DNA from: Macrophomina tecta
Lineage: Eukaryota > Ascomycota > Dothideomycetes > Botryosphaeriales > Botryosphaeriaceae
Direction of reading: 5' to 3'
Length of the DNA stretch: 64,000 bases
Assembly (NCBI GenBank): GCA_024180945.1
Contig: JAKSGN010000020.1
Location: forward strand, 744,001 to 808,000
The notes under the pieces are model-generated. The model saw only the letters and a list, made by a program, of their open reading frames with translations, made no database searches and was not told the DNA's origin. Below are positions 52,968-64,000 of this stretch, one piece after another; position 1 is the stretch's first letter; the number at the start of each line of letters is the position of its first letter. Made by a program: the position numbers and the translations under genes.

Positions 52968-54658
52968 GTTGGGAGTTGATCGGTTCTTGTCTTTCGTGAT
53001 CAAGCGGGTAGGAATGTCCTTAGGGATACACAAATCTTGGCGGCAGCAGCTGATGTAGGGATCCGTTGGCGTAATGTTCCACGATGAATGGCGCGATGAG
53101 TAGGCGAGCCCTTCTCAAATTTCCGCGTTCGGATGGCGTGCTTGCTTGGTGGTTGCACGACGCGCGTAGACGGGATGCAAGATGGCTGCAGGCGGAGAAA
53201 ATGGGCAGTGCGGGCAGGATTTAAAAGCAGGCAAGGCGCAGCAAGATCTCCGGAGTCCGGTCGAAGGCAGGATGTGGATTCCAATAGGCTCACCGAATAG
53301 GCGGGGAGAGGGGGGTTTCGAAATGTAAGCGGAATCGGAAGACTTGTCTGACTTGGAGTAAGCTGGTCGAGAAGACTTAATAGGCGCCTGGAGAGTGGTG
53401 TGGATGATCGGTCTCTGGCGGATTATCGGTGCCTAGAACGTCATCGTCAGCCCCGGTGTTTGGCGGCACGGAACGGGAGCATGAAAGCCAAGTACCTCTG
53501 GAAGCGATGCTAAATTGACGGAATACAAAGTTCGCGGGGTGTAGGCGAGCAGTATGGGTAGTCCCGGAAGCTTGAGCGTGTTGAGGGCAAACCTTCCTTT
53601 TCACGACAGCTGGGGCAGGCGGATGGTTATGTAGAACAAATAGGCTTCGGCGCCAAGCATTGTGTAATGGCGAGGTAGCCGATGCGGGCAATGATGCAAG
53701 CCTAGGCCAGTAATGGCATTCGGCGCGATGACTGCAGGCTGCAAGGATGTGAAGGTGGAGTTCCCGAACTCGTATCTTGTGGAGATGAGCTTTAGGCTGT
53801 TGTGATCGCGATGTGTGATCACGCAATGGGGTGAAGTGAGAGGGCGGTGCGGACGCCGGCCAATTCGCTTGCGAAGAAGAACTTGGGCCGGGTCGTATCT
53901 GCTCGGAGGAAGCGTGGCAGGAACGAGCAAGCACGGCACAGCTGAGCCGCAGGGTCCACAAAAGACGGTGGAAAGGTACGCGAGCCTTCGACACGAGGAT
54001 GCAGGCGGAGGGCTGCGCGACTTTGGATTTTTAAAGCGGGCTCGAGTCTGAGCCGATGCTCCCTGGTGTTTCCGCGTTCGGGCGCTGCTGCCGCAACTGC
54101 AGCATGTCAAAACCCCTGCCCGGCGCGTCTGCCAGCGTCGCTCAGCGGAGTCAGCTAAGCTTGCTTGGCGGTTTGACGGTCAACAAATGCTGCAAGCATT
54201 CTTGCCATGCTTATGGCGGTGGCTGGCGGCTGGCGAATCGAGGCCGCTGCGTTCCAGCTGACGGCGCCGAGCGAGAAGCACCGCAGACACGAGCGAGTGG
54301 CTAGCAACGCTCCATTTCCGGCGGGAGTGCAGGCCAGCGCCGTGTCTGGTGACGGCCGGAGTCTGCCATCAGCGCATGCGAACAGCACAGGCAGGGACCA
54401 GGGGTTCTCGCAGGGGAGACAGCTGACCGGAAAGGCCAAACCATGTGGGGTTGGCCGTCGGTAGTTCAAGGCGGCTTTGACTTTCCCCAACTGCGCCCTG
54501 TCGCCCGCTCGTCCTCTCATGCTATCAATAGCCTCCTAATAGTGTTCCGCGTTCAGTAGTCCACGATAGCACCCCGGAGTATTGTCTTTCTTTTTTTTTA
54601 ATTGCTGCTCGTATATCAAGTAGCGCCGAACCAATATCGACCTCTTGGCGCTCGCCTC
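52968..54658. other. Gene-poor interval
   Basis: About 1.7 kb. Two overlapping minus-strand open frames (53377-53994 and 53601-54110) exist but their composition (Pro, His, Arg, Ser) is that of chance GC-rich frames and neither shows a motif. No RNA gene or repeat seen. Confidence 0.5.
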
Positions 54659-55141
54659 TTAGAGAAAGACACCCTCCTCGTCCGCGGTGGCATCGGTATT
54701 GGCACGGGTCGCACTGTCCGCTGAGGCAGCCTCAGTGGGGTGCTGCTGGCGGGCCTCTGTCGCAGTTGAGTTTTGCGCACTGCCCACGCTCCCAGTGCTG
54801 CTGTCTCGTTGCGCTCCACCAGCGTCTCCGTTGAGCTGCTCCTTGCCTCCGTCCGTCTTGGCATCCTCGACCCACGGCATGCCTCGATTCACCTCGACCT
54901 CCAGCTTCAGCAGTTCAATGCGGTCCTCCATGCGTGCCATGACCTCCTCGTTCTCCTTGATCGCGTCGGCACAATCGCGGTCGCCCTCATCTGCGAAGGG
55001 CTGAAGCTGCACATTGGAACGACGCAGATGGTAGATGGAGTTGCGAAGCTCTGCCGCTTTGGCATGCAGCGATGGCAGCGTCAGTTCCTTGATGGCTTCT
55101 GCGAATGCGGCCGGCGAGATGGGCGTTGACTCGGCGGACAT
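54659..55141 (-). CDS. Conserved-looking coiled-coil protein (160 aa), unknown function
   Basis: Single exon. Residues about 10-90 form heptad-rich helices (AAFAEAIKELTLPSLHAKAAE, RNSIYHLRRSNVQLQPFAD, and KENEEVMARMEDRIELLKLEVEVNRGMPWVED). The remainder is Ser/Thr/Ala/Gln-rich and disordered, ending EEGVFL. I believe similar short proteins with QLQPFADEGD and RGMPW occur in other filamentous fungi, but cannot name the family. The divergent rhomboid gene starts 260 bp away. Confidence 0.7.
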   Translation of the reverse strand: MSAESTPISPAAFAEAIKELTLPSLHAKAAELRNSIYHLRRSNVQLQPFADEGDRDCADAIKENEEVMARMEDRIELLKLEVEVNRGMPWVEDAKTDGGKEQLNGDAGGAQRDSSTGSVGSAQNSTATEARQQHPTEAASADSATRANTDATADEEGVFL

Positions 55142-55401
55142 GGCGGCGGATTGATGAGTCGTGCTTTACTAGCGCTAGAAGCTGCCGCGCTGAATGCCCT
55201 TGGTCGTTGTCTTGCAACCCGGCGGAATTTTTGCCTCTTGTCGATGCGCGGCAGCGGGGAGCTTGCGGCGAGAGCGGGCGGCGGAAGATGGATGGTGGAG
55301 CTTGCTTGTTCCGTCACTCGTGAACTTTGGCCGCGCGTGTGCGTCACTCTCCTCCGCGCCAGCCCACACCGCGCGCCCCCTCATCCCACACATCCACAGC
55401 G

Positions 55402-57210
55402 ATGAGCAATGCGTGGACTGTAGCATGTAGGCCATTCGCTGGATTACGCTCGCTCACGCAAGCTCTTCCGCCCTGGTCAAGCGCTACATCCCGCCTTGCC
55501 TCTCTGAGAGCAGTACCCGCACAGCTCCCACGCATCCGCACCGCGCCGCCTAAATACTACGGCTTACGCCCGCCCCTCCTTCGCTTTCTTGAATGTCGCC
55601 AATTCGGTACTACCGCCACTGCCCTGGCCCGTAGGCCCTCCGCAGCTCCGAGGAAGCCTGAGTCGGCTTCAAAACTGGGGAGAAAAGATGGGAAAGCGCG
55701 GGGTAAAGATGAGGAGGACACGCCTCTCCCTGGCGGAGACCTGCCTCGGGACAAAATAACCAACATATTTGGACCGGGGACGTCGGCGAAGGAAGGAAAT
55801 GCTGTTCTGCGAGCCTTGCAACACCGTCGCGTGACGGGGAGCCTGGCCGAGAAGGGCATCAATTTCGAGCATGGCGGCCCTGCCGCGGTTCCCAAGGAAC
55901 GTCTGCTGAACGCTCTCGAATATCTTCGTAGTGAATACCCTGTCGATGAGGAGGCTGCCGCGGTTGAATGGGCCGAAAGGGAAGCTGAGAGGCTGGAAGC
56001 GGAGCTCATCGAGAGAGCACAAAACCTCCGGCTCTACAAAAAATCGGACCAAGGCCAAACGCTCGGCAGTGTATACGGACATAGTGAGCTGGAGGCATTG
56101 AGAAAAAGAAATGAAGAGCTGTATAAACGGCAAAGGGAAGAAGAAGAGAGACAGGCCGCGATACGGGAGAGTGAGGGACTCGGCAAGACTGGAACCCTGG
56201 GTCCTGTCAAAGCAAAGGCGGAGCTCCGTAAGAAGCTATGCAGCAACTGCTAGAGAGATCATGCTGATAGGTCTTCCAGAGAAGAAGGAAAAGTCTGAAT
56301 GGGTCAAGTACTACGAGGAGCAAGCCATGTTGCGGAAGGAGAACGAAGCTCCCAAGATGAGCGCCGTAAGCCACCCTCAATGCCAACACTAGGCCTCAGA
56401 CTCACAACCCCCCCCCCCCTCTCAACCCAGACTGCACGCATCGTTCCCTCAGCCCTCGTCGCCGCCCTCGTCCTCGCCGGCTCCTTTGCCCTCTCGCAGA
56501 CCTACACGCCACCCCCTTCCGCCGCGCGCCTCTGGCCCGACACCCCGCCCGCCCTCTCCACCTGCCTTGCCCTCCTCAACATCAACCTCTTCATCTTCCT
56601 CGCCTGGCGCTTCCCACCCTTCTGGCGCCCCTTCAACAAATACCTGCTCCAAACCCCCGGCTACCCCACCGCTGCCTCCGTCCTCGGCAACGTCTTCTCT
56701 CACCAGGACCCCAAACACCTCTTCATGAACATGCTCATCCTCATGGGCGCCGGCCCGCAGCTCCACGAGCTCGTCGGCCGCGGCACCTTCCTCGCCATCT
56801 ACCTCTCCGGCGGCGTACTGGGCTCGCTCGCCTCCCTCGTCTCGAGCGTCGCCGCCCGCAACTTCGCTGTCAGCACCCTCGGCGCCTCGGGCGCCCTCGC
56901 CGCTACCATCGGCGCGCTCCTGTTGCTGAAGGACGCGGATGCGTTCGCCCTGCCGTTCTTCCCGGAGTATCGCATACCGGTCAATTCGTATGGTCTGCTC
57001 GGCGCGTGTCTGGCGTACGAGGTTTGGGGCCTGACGCGCAAGGGCGCGACCGGTATGGATCATGTCGCGCATCTGGGCGGATACGCCACAGGCATGGCCG
57101 CGGCGGGCGCTCTGAAATGGCAGGTTGCAGAGCGGAAGCGCAGGGCGGATGAGAAGAAGAGAGAGATGGGGTTTTTGCAGAGGACGTTTGGCCGTGGGAG
57201 GGACCAGTGA
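55402..57210 (+). CDS. Mitochondrial rhomboid-like serine protease, with apparent one-base frameshift
   Basis: The start at 55402 gives an Arg/Ser/Ala-rich presequence-like N-terminus. A long charged helical region follows (KERLLNALEYLRSEYPVDEE, LEALRKRNEELYKRQREEEERQ). Near 56229-56236 the frame changes by +1: reading AELRK then SYAATAREIMLIGLPEKK needs one base fewer in AAGAAGC. After EAPKMSA a 65-nt intron (56366-56430) leads to the membrane domain: HLFMNMLILMGAG, catalytic Ser in LGASGALAATIG and catalytic His in DHVAHLGGYATG. These are diagnostic of rhomboids; mitochondrial members process inner-membrane proteins. The frame change could be a sequence error, a true lesion or unusual splicing, so product integrity is uncertain. 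Confidence 0.8.
56407..56419. repeat. Poly-C tract within rhomboid intron
   Basis: A run of about 12 C lies shortly before the intron acceptor at 56429-56430, in place of the usual T-rich tract. Confidence 0.8.
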
Positions 57211-57977
57211 GTGAAAGGACTTGAACAGGAGAAAAGGAAGCAGTCGTGGATGCGGCGTGTTGGCAATTCATGGTTGTGTCTAAATAGAACGTTTTGTGAG
57301 AATGGCCGGCATGCGGGAGTATGGGGAAAAGATGCCGCTCTCATGTAGAGAGGCTGTATAGATGCACCTCACTTCGGAGATGTGATGAAGATTGGCGTCG
57401 TTCTCGGTTGATGGAAAGATTTACAAAGGATAGTAGGATCACATGAATAGCACCGAAAGGAAAGCTCCTCCCTCAGGCAAGACAGTAAACAATCTCGTTG
57501 AACTATCGGGCTCGACCGTCCATGCTAATTTTCTACCCCTCCGCCATCCCGCATTGCTGCAGAATCGCCCTATCGAGAGCAACTGAAGTTCAAACAAGAA
57601 GACGACAGGGGGTATGTGGGTAACTGAACTATTTCGAAATATGACCTTGTACTGGCTGAAGGGGGGAAAAAAAATAACTATTGGCTTTTAGTGCGCCACG
57701 CCACGAGAGTTAATGCCTTCTCTTTCAGAAGAATAGAACATATGATGCCTTCTCCCTATGTCATGTCCCCCTTTCGTAAAGAAAAAGGAGAGACATTTTA
57801 CCCACAAAGGCCTCACACCCGCACACTCAGTACCCGCCCCTTCCCGTCTCCGAACTCCAGGCAAATGACGACAAACGAAAGGGAAAGGAACGATGGGATG
57901 AAAATCCAAGCAACAGATGGCTGTGCCGGTTTCTGCCCTGATAGTGATTCATGTTGTTAGTGGGACTTTATACCTGC
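57211..57977. other. Convergent intergenic region, rhomboid / verprolin
   Basis: About 770 bp, with no supported gene; an A-rich tract at 57667-57674. Confidence 0.5.
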
Positions 57978-59365
57978 TCACTGGTATGAGCTTAAATCCA
58001 GCGGTACACTGCTTCCACGCCCAGCTCTATATTTCTTCGGCGCACCGGTAAAATCACGCGGCTTGGGCAGCTGAGAATCGTCCTGGAATTTCCAGCGGCC
58101 GTCATTGATACGCAGTTGACCGGGGCTAACAGGTGCGGAGCTCTTGGCCGAGCCGCCGTTCATTAGCGTGAAAGCGCTTGCATCCATGGTTGAAGCGCGT
58201 GGGGGTGGGGCAGAGGAAGCCGGTGGCGGGGGTGCGGCCATTGTGGGAGCTCTCATTGGCGGCGGGCCGGGCGGTGGAGGAGGTGCAGATGGAGTGGACG
58301 GAGCAGCACTTGGGGGTGGTGGTGGAGCAGGAGCGGAGGGTAGTCGCGGTGGTGATGCAGGCGGTGGGGGTGGGGGTGCGGCGGGAGAAGCGCGTCCGAA
58401 CGCATTTCGAGCGGCTTGTTCGGCTAGAGAAGGTGTGTGGCCGTTGGTTGGTGGTGGGGGCGGGCCTGGCGGAGGCGGGGGTGTAGCGCGAGAAGGCGGT
58501 CGCGGGGCGGAAGACGGAGGCGGAGGCGGAGGGGCTGGAGGTGTCGGTGCCGCAGATGGCGGTGGCGGAGGTGCGGGTGTTGTGGGTTTCCGCGATGCTG
58601 GCGGAGGAACAGGTGGCTTCTTGCCTACCGGTGGTGGTGGCTTGGGCTTCCCACTGAGTGATCCGTGGGACGAGGCTGGTCGGAGGGTGTTCTTGAGCGC
58701 CGCTACGTTGGGCGGCAGTGGCGGGGCTCCGCCAGGCGGCCTTGGAGCCGATGGTGGAGTAGGCGCTTGACCTGTGGGAGGCCTAGGAGCTGTCCTTGAA
58801 CGCGTTGTCTCCGGATCTGACAGATATGGTGAATCGTTCTTGTCTGCGCCCGTGTCGACTCCGCTCTTGCCAGTCTTCCGTAGTTTTGGCATGCCCACCC
58901 CGGCAAAGATACCTGCCAGCTGGGGCGCTCCGCCGCCGGCGGCTCCCCCTGAGCTCTCTCCAGTGTCACTGTTGCTCCGCACTCTGTTGCCGCCTGGGAC
59001 AGGTGGTGCAAGTCCGCTTGGGGGTTTCGGTGCTCCGCCGGGAATGGGCGGCGCGCCCATTGGAGGGCCAGACGGGCCATCGAGGACCTTCCCAACTTGC
59101 GGTGCTGAGCGATCATTGATTTGCGTGACTTTCTTTAGCCGTGCGCCTTTCTGGATATCGCCGAGTAGTGCTCCCTGTTTGCGTCATCAGCAGCAGATCG
59201 CGGGATAAGGTATACGGGCAATCTTGGTGTACGCACCCTTCCTTGCGCCGCAGCGGCGGGAGGTCGTGATGGCAAGCCACCCGGAGGAGGAGGGGGCGGC
59301 GGGGGAGGGCCGCCAGCAGCGCCTGGCGGCGGAGGGGGAGGTGGTGGTGGAGGCGGTCCGGGCAT
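57978..59365 (-). CDS. Verprolin / WIP-like actin-binding protein (441 aa)
   Basis: Exon 1 is 59365-59237 and exon 2 is 59174-57978, phase 0, with a 62-nt intron. Starts MPG followed by polyproline runs. The WH2 actin-binding motif follows the splice: RGALLGDIQKGARLKKVT, the standard form of verprolin and WIP. The body is almost wholly Pro/Ser/Ala with many PPPPP and APPPPPP profilin- or SH3-binding sites. The C-terminus (GRWKFQDDSQLPKPRDF) matches the WASP-binding end of WIP family members. It should stabilise WASP (Las17) and couple it to actin assembly in endocytosis and tip growth. Divergent from the next gene, 277 bp between starts. Confidence 0.92.
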
Positions 59366-59642
59366 GACGGAGGTGTTGTGTGTGGACTCAAGCTGGGCGG
59401 TTCGAGGCTGCCAAGCTGTGTCGATGCAGCGAGGCGGTCGGTACGTGGGCACCTCCAAGCAGTGCGAAGGGAAGACGGTGGACGGTGGTGTTGAAGTGTG
59501 AGCAACAGGAACGGGAGCGAATGATGTCGGGCCTTGGGCTGAGATGTGGCTCGCGCCGCACAGCCACCACCGCGTTGCGAATCGTCATCACGGACAGCGG
59601 CAAACCTCTGGCCGCCGCCGCTTTGCTTCCGCAACATCCTAA

Positions 59643-60899
59643 ATGAACTCCTCGGCACGCCTCCTTCGCGCCCATCCTGTGCCGGCTTCGCCATGCCAGC
59701 TGTGCGAACACATCTTGCGGCAGCCTAAATGGCAGCAACGCCGTCCACTGAGCTCTGCATCCGCCGCCGCCGCCGCCGCCGCATCGCACTCGCGCGGCAG
59801 CCTTCAGCGGACACGACAACAGTCTCGGAAGATCCCCGCCTCACGCGCATCCCAACCGCTTACCTCTCGGCTCGCTTTCCGTACGGTCAGCACCGGCGAT
59901 GGGACAAAGCCGCTGCCTAGTGCCAATGCCACTAACGAAGTCGAAAACGCTCGCGATGCCATCCTTGCTATAATCCACAGCGAATCTGTTCCCTCGGAGG
60001 ATGCGCTTTTGGACGCGCTCAAGGTTGCGCAAAAGGCAGCCGAGTATTTGAGCGGACGCAATAGAACTGGTTCAGAGGAGTCTCCGACGCCCACATCTGT
60101 GCTCTTGGATCAGGAGCCGCACACGACTGACCCTTCAAAGCACATTGAGACGCTGTCGACACTGTTGTATAGGCTCATGCAACATCCACCCGTCTTTATT
60201 TCCCCGAAGGTCTTGGATGCTTACATTACAACACAATCCATCCTCGAACAACCCGAGAGTTTCCCGGAGATTTTGCACTTGTACGCGAACAAACCGGTCG
60301 CGCAGCCGGATACGTCGCCAGTGAAGTTCAACAAGCCGAACCCGAACAACCCAGCGGCCGCTGTACCTTCTGATGTCGCAAATCGCGCGCTGGATGCAGC
60401 AATACAATCCAAGGACTTGCATCTGGCCTTGTCGATCATCGAGCTTACCTTCCGCCAGCCCGCGTATCGTCGAGCAATGATACTGAGGAAAGTCATGCCA
60501 CCGGTTGCTGGCCTTGCTCTAGCTCCTGGGGCTGCGTACGTCCTCGCCTCGAAGTTCGCCGACTACCAGCAAGTTGTCAACCCTCAGTCCGCCATGCAGA
60601 TGGCGATGATTGGCATAATGGCGTATGTGGGAGCGGTATCCACAATTGGCGTTGTGGCGGTCACGACAGCGAACGATCAGATGGACAGAATTACGTGGGC
60701 AACAGGCATGGCATTGTCGGAGAGGTACTTGAGGGAGGAAGAGCGCGCAGCAGTGGATAGGGTCGCGCAGGCGTGGGGCTTCAAGGACCCCAACAGAAAG
60801 GGTGAAGAGGAGGGTGAAGAGTGGGACGAATTGAGGGAGTGGGTTGGCCTCAGGGGCATGGTCCTTGACAAAGTCGAGCTTATGGAGGGCATGGAGTAG
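59643..60899 (+). CDS. Mitochondrial membrane protein, fungal, unknown function (418 aa)
   Basis: Single exon. The N-terminus is rich in Arg, Ser, Ala and Gln with few acidic residues, including RRPLSSASAAAAAAASHSR, a convincing mitochondrial presequence. Helical repeats follow (ISPKVLDAYITTQSILEQPESF; VANRALDAAIQSKDLHLALSI). Two hydrophobic segments lie at about residues 282-305 (MPPVAGLALAPGAAYVLASKF) and 320-345 (MQMAMIGIMAYVGAVSTIGVVAV). A charged C-terminus ends VLDKVELMEGME. I recall similar single-copy proteins in filamentous fungi but not a named function. Orientation and spacing suggest a shared promoter with verprolin. Confidence 0.75.
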   Translation: MNSSARLLRAHPVPASPCQLCEHILRQPKWQQRRPLSSASAAAAAAASHSRGSLQRTRQQSRKIPASRASQPLTSRLAFRTVSTGDGTKPLPSANATNEVENARDAILAIIHSESVPSEDALLDALKVAQKAAEYLSGRNRTGSEESPTPTSVLLDQEPHTTDPSKHIETLSTLLYRLMQHPPVFISPKVLDAYITTQSILEQPESFPEILHLYANKPVAQPDTSPVKFNKPNPNNPAAAVPSDVANRALDAAIQSKDLHLALSIIELTFRQPAYRRAMILRKVMPPVAGLALAPGAAYVLASKFADYQQVVNPQSAMQMAMIGIMAYVGAVSTIGVVAVTTANDQMDRITWATGMALSERYLREEERAAVDRVAQAWGFKDPNRKGEEEGEEWDELREWVGLRGMVLDKVELMEGME

Positions 60900-61327
60900 T
60901 TTCCGAGCCGATACGGCGTGGAGATGACGCGGTGCGAGCAGTTTATGTTGGAATAAATGTATTGCTAGTTGAATTGCCTAGAGAGGTTGTCCCTAATCCA
61001 ATTCTTCGCACGTTCTTTCTTTCCACACTTTGGTATAACAAGCTGCAATTGGCTGCCTTGTCAGCAAACGGCCACTGAACAGGGCTGCGTGTAAAGCATG
61101 CATGAATTAGTTGTACCTGGCCCGAGACGTCACCGCCCGCAGACGCGCCAAGCGCACGGGTAGCTCCGCCGCCGCCGCTTGGGAGCGCGCGCGTTCACCA
61201 GCTCCGGCTTCAGTTGCAACAGCACCTCGAGCACCACGACCACCGCGACCTCTGTCTCACACCGCGACTTCCTCGCCGCCACCCCCCGGCCTGATTATGA
61301 GGAAGCGCCTCAAAGCGCACTGCCAAC
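60900..61327. other. Intergenic region upstream of HIR1
   Basis: 428 bp with no gene. Both flanking genes point to the right, so it holds a terminator and the HIR1 promoter; C- and A-rich just before the HIR1 ATG. Confidence 0.5.
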
Positions 61328-64000
61328 ATGCACATTGTCAAACCCATCTGGTTGACGCATCCCGGTAAGCTCCTCCGCGCGACGGCCGGCTCGAGTGCGC
61401 GTTGTCGCGGATTGGGATTACCGCTAACACTGGCGATTGCGCAGGTGAGCTCAAGGATTTCGAGGTATACAGCTGCCATGTCTCGCCCGACGGCAGCAGG
61501 CTTGCAACCGCCGCTGGAGGTACGTCGATAGCTTGCGTACAAGCTTCGAGCTTTCGAGGGCCGCATGCCTTCACGCCTACCATGCTGAACATATCGCGTA
61601 GATGGACACGTACGGATCTGGTCGACGGAAGCCATCATGAGCTCCGCAAACCCCGACTACAACAAGCCCCGCCAGCTCGCCGCTGTCAGCAATCATTCGG
61701 GCACTATACACACTGTACGCTTCTCCAGCAACGGCAAATACCTCGCCTCGGGCGCCGATGACAGAGTCGTATGCGTCTACGTACTGGATCCTAACCCTGT
61801 GTCGCACTCCACTTTCGGTAGGATACCAACGTCCGCGAATTAGCTTGCTGGACTTTGCTAAGGCATTCTGTAGGAAGCAACGAGGAGCCACCCGTCGAGA
61901 ACTGGCGCGTTCTACGGCGCTTGATTGGACACGACAATGATGTCCAAGACTTAGGCTGGTCCTACGACTCGTCAATTCTGGTTTCAGTGGGGCTGGACTC
62001 GAAGGTTGTCGTATGGTCGGGGCACACTTTCGAGAAACTGAAGACCATCAACAGCCACCAGAGCCATGTGAAGGGCATCACGTTCGATCCAGCAAATAAA
62101 TACTTCGCGACCGCAAGCGACGACCGTACTATCAAGCTCTTCCGTTTCACTCCGCCCGCTCCGAATGCGACAGCACAGGACTCGGTCAACAATTTCACCC
62201 TGGAGACCACCATCGTCAATCCGTTTGTCACCTCACCCCTCACAACCTACTTCCGGCGATGCTCGTGGTCGCCTGACGGTAACCATATAGCTGCCGCGAA
62301 TGCTACCAACGGTCCGGTAAGCTCCGTGGCTATCATCAACAGAGGATCATGGGAAAGCGATATCAACTTGATTGGCCATGAAGGGCCAGTGGAGGTTTGC
62401 GCGTTTTCCCCACGCATGTTCTACAGGGAACCTCTCACCGATGCACACAAAGATGCGAATGGCAACCCCAACCTCCCATCGGTCACGGTCATTGCCTGCG
62501 CAGGCCAGGATAAGACGCTGAGTATCTGGAACACGAGCTTTGCGCGGCCATTTGTGATAACGCAGGAACTCTCAAGCAAATCCATCTCTGATTTGTCATG
62601 GTCGCCAGATGGAGAGAAGCTTTTCCTGACCAGCCTGGACGGGAGCATCATGACGGCAGTATTTGAGCCTGGCGAACTAGGATATGTTGCACCACTTTCG
62701 GAGAGTGACAAGGCACTACAGAAGTTTGGTGCTGGTCGAAGGCTCGGTATGGTTGAAGGCACTGATGCGCTACTACTCGAGGAGGGGAGCAAGGCTGGCG
62801 AACTGAAGGGGGTACAAGGACGCATGGGTGAATTGATGGGAGACGGCGGACTTTCTACACCCGCTACTGCTAACGGCATCACCGGACCCAACCAGACAAA
62901 TGGTGTTAGTGCACCTCCATCTAACGCGCAAACGGCCACCACCAATGGACAAAACTCTGGCAACCAGACACAATCAGCACCACAGTCGTCAGGGGATCCC
63001 AGGGTGGACAAGCTCAAGCAACGCGTGACCGTCACCAAGGATGGGAAGAAGAGGATAGCCCCGCTTCTGGTATCAGCATCCTCTGGCATTGCGGAATCAT
63101 CGCTGCCTCAAACGCAACTGGTTTCTGCACAACAAACAAGAGGTGGCCCGGGTGCTCGCAATGACACTGCGCACAACATTCTCGATCTCTCGAAACCGTA
63201 CGACGGGTTGCCGAAGGGAGGGATGGCAGGTCTGATGCTTGGAAATAAGCGCAAGTTCGCTGAGATTGAGGGTGATGCTGAACACAAGACTGAAAAGAGG
63301 TTCGCAAGGGCGACCGCGAACGGGGCTGCACCCATTCTTGCCAACACACCCGACGGACTGATGCCGCCAAAAACCTCAGACAGACCATCTGAAGTCGACG
63401 TACCCGAGCCTCTCCGCCCAGCCATTGTGAATCCGAGCTTGTCGGTTAGCCAATTGAGACTGGCGGTCCCTTTGATTCGCACAGTCATCGTCAGGACAAT
63501 GGATGGGAGCTCACCCTCGCAGCCTGGTGATAATTCATCCAGCGATGACACGGTCATGCTCGAAGCTCGCAACGCAACAACACCTTCAAGAACTGGCAGA
63601 CCACAGGACCGTGATCCCACACGCATCAGTTGTACCAAGAAGGGTCAGAACCTGTGGCAGGACTTCCTCCCAAGACAGGTGATGCTCCTCACAGGGAATC
63701 CAAACTTTTGGGCCGCAGCATGCGAGGATGCCACAATCCATGTCTGGACGCCGGCTGGACGGCGACTCCTCAATCCATTAACACTCGAAGCTCAGCCGGT
63801 GATCATGGACTGTAGAGGCTGGTGGCTGCTGTGTATCACTTCTGTTGGTCTTTGCTACGTCTGGAACATCCAGACACTCTCTGCTCCTCATCCACCAGTA
63901 TCTGTGGCTCCAATTCTTGATGCAGCAATCCACTCACAAGGCCCTCATCTCACAGGTACTCCTAGTATCGTTTTTGCCCGGCTTAACTCACAAGGGCGTA
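61328..64000 (+). CDS. HIR1: Histone chaperone subunit Hir1/HIRA-like (3' partial)
   Basis: Four exons within the window: 61328-61364, 61445-61519, 61602-61817 and 61874 to beyond 64000. Starts MHIVKPIWLTHP, the usual HIR1 opening. At least six WD40 repeats follow, e.g. DGHVRIWST, GTIHTVRFSSNGKYLASGADD, DVQDLGWSYDSSILVSVGLD, HVKGITFDPANKYFATASDDRTIKLF and CAFSP. A linker with many Asn/Gln/Ser holds the Hir1 B-domain-like stretch DKLKQRVTVTKDGKKRIAPLLVS, which binds Asf1. Next is the second WD region (NFWAAACEDATIHVWTPAGRRLL). Hir1 works with Hir2, Hir3 and Hpc2 in replication-independent H3-H4 deposition and histone gene repression. All exon joins keep frame. The 3' end lies outside the window. 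Confidence 0.95.

Noticed and set aside
53377..54110. Two minus-strand frames of about 200 codons
   Set aside because: No motif, no splice-compatible partner, and Pro/His/Arg/Ser-rich composition; both run through sequence with no sign of coding constraint.
56172..56244. 73-nt GTGAGG-CAG intron as an explanation for the rhomboid frame change
   Set aside because: It is phase-compatible but would remove coding-like sequence (SEGLGKTGTLGPVKAKAEL); a one-base insertion is simpler. It remains testable by cDNA.
1..64000. CRISPR array, prokaryotic operon or ribosome-binding sites
   Set aside because: The window is clearly fungal nuclear DNA with spliceosomal introns; no regularly spaced repeats were seen.

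Overview
This window is nuclear DNA from a filamentous ascomycete (Pezizomycotina). The evidence is short GT-AG introns (about 50-100 nt) with CTRAC-like branch points, a seven-exon beta-tubulin gene with a 12-nt first exon, a HET-domain gene, a Goodbye/STAND-type NTPase and a Zn2Cys6 regulator. Codon use and the beta-tubulin intron pattern suggest Dothideomycetes, possibly Botryosphaeriales; that placement is from memory and was not tested. No tRNA, rRNA or CRISPR array was found.

The left part (about 1-27 kb) looks accessory. It holds the 3' part of a flavoprotein oxidoreductase gene, then a minus-strand tandem array of four copies of a small Cys-rich family I cannot name (two intact, one frameshifted, one truncated), with a fifth copy at 15.7 kb. 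It also holds a secreted GH43 glycosidase, a large NLR-like protein (Goodbye-type N-terminus, NTPase, TPR-like helices, Cys/His cluster, Lys-rich tail) and a HET-domain protein. A decayed Zn2Cys6 factor, a solo LTR with a perfect 5-bp target-site duplication, a broken unidentified gene and a GH1 beta-glucosidase with one nonsense codon and one frameshift follow. Base composition drops visibly from about 21.6 to 25 kb.

The right part (about 27.8-64 kb) is compact and made mostly of conserved genes: SLD3 (replication origin firing), dipeptidyl peptidase III, beta-tubulin, OPI3-type phospholipid methyltransferase, an Aa_trans amino-acid transporter, LEO1 (Paf1 complex), a MOB2-type kinase activator, a mitochondrial PPR-like protein, a CXXC zinc-binding DUF866 protein, a small tail-anchored candidate, a coiled-coil protein, a mitochondrial rhomboid protease, verprolin/WIP, a mitochondrial membrane protein and HIR1, which runs off the right edge. 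Five pairs are divergent with only about 260-470 bp between start codons.

The most interesting material is the locally amplified Cys-rich family, which shares one conserved intron position and shows graded decay, lying around an NLR-like gene and a HET gene. Other points are a 17-nt micro-exon in OPI3, an 839-nt intron in the DUF866 gene, several stop-free introns whose length is a multiple of three, and an apparent one-base frameshift in the rhomboid gene.
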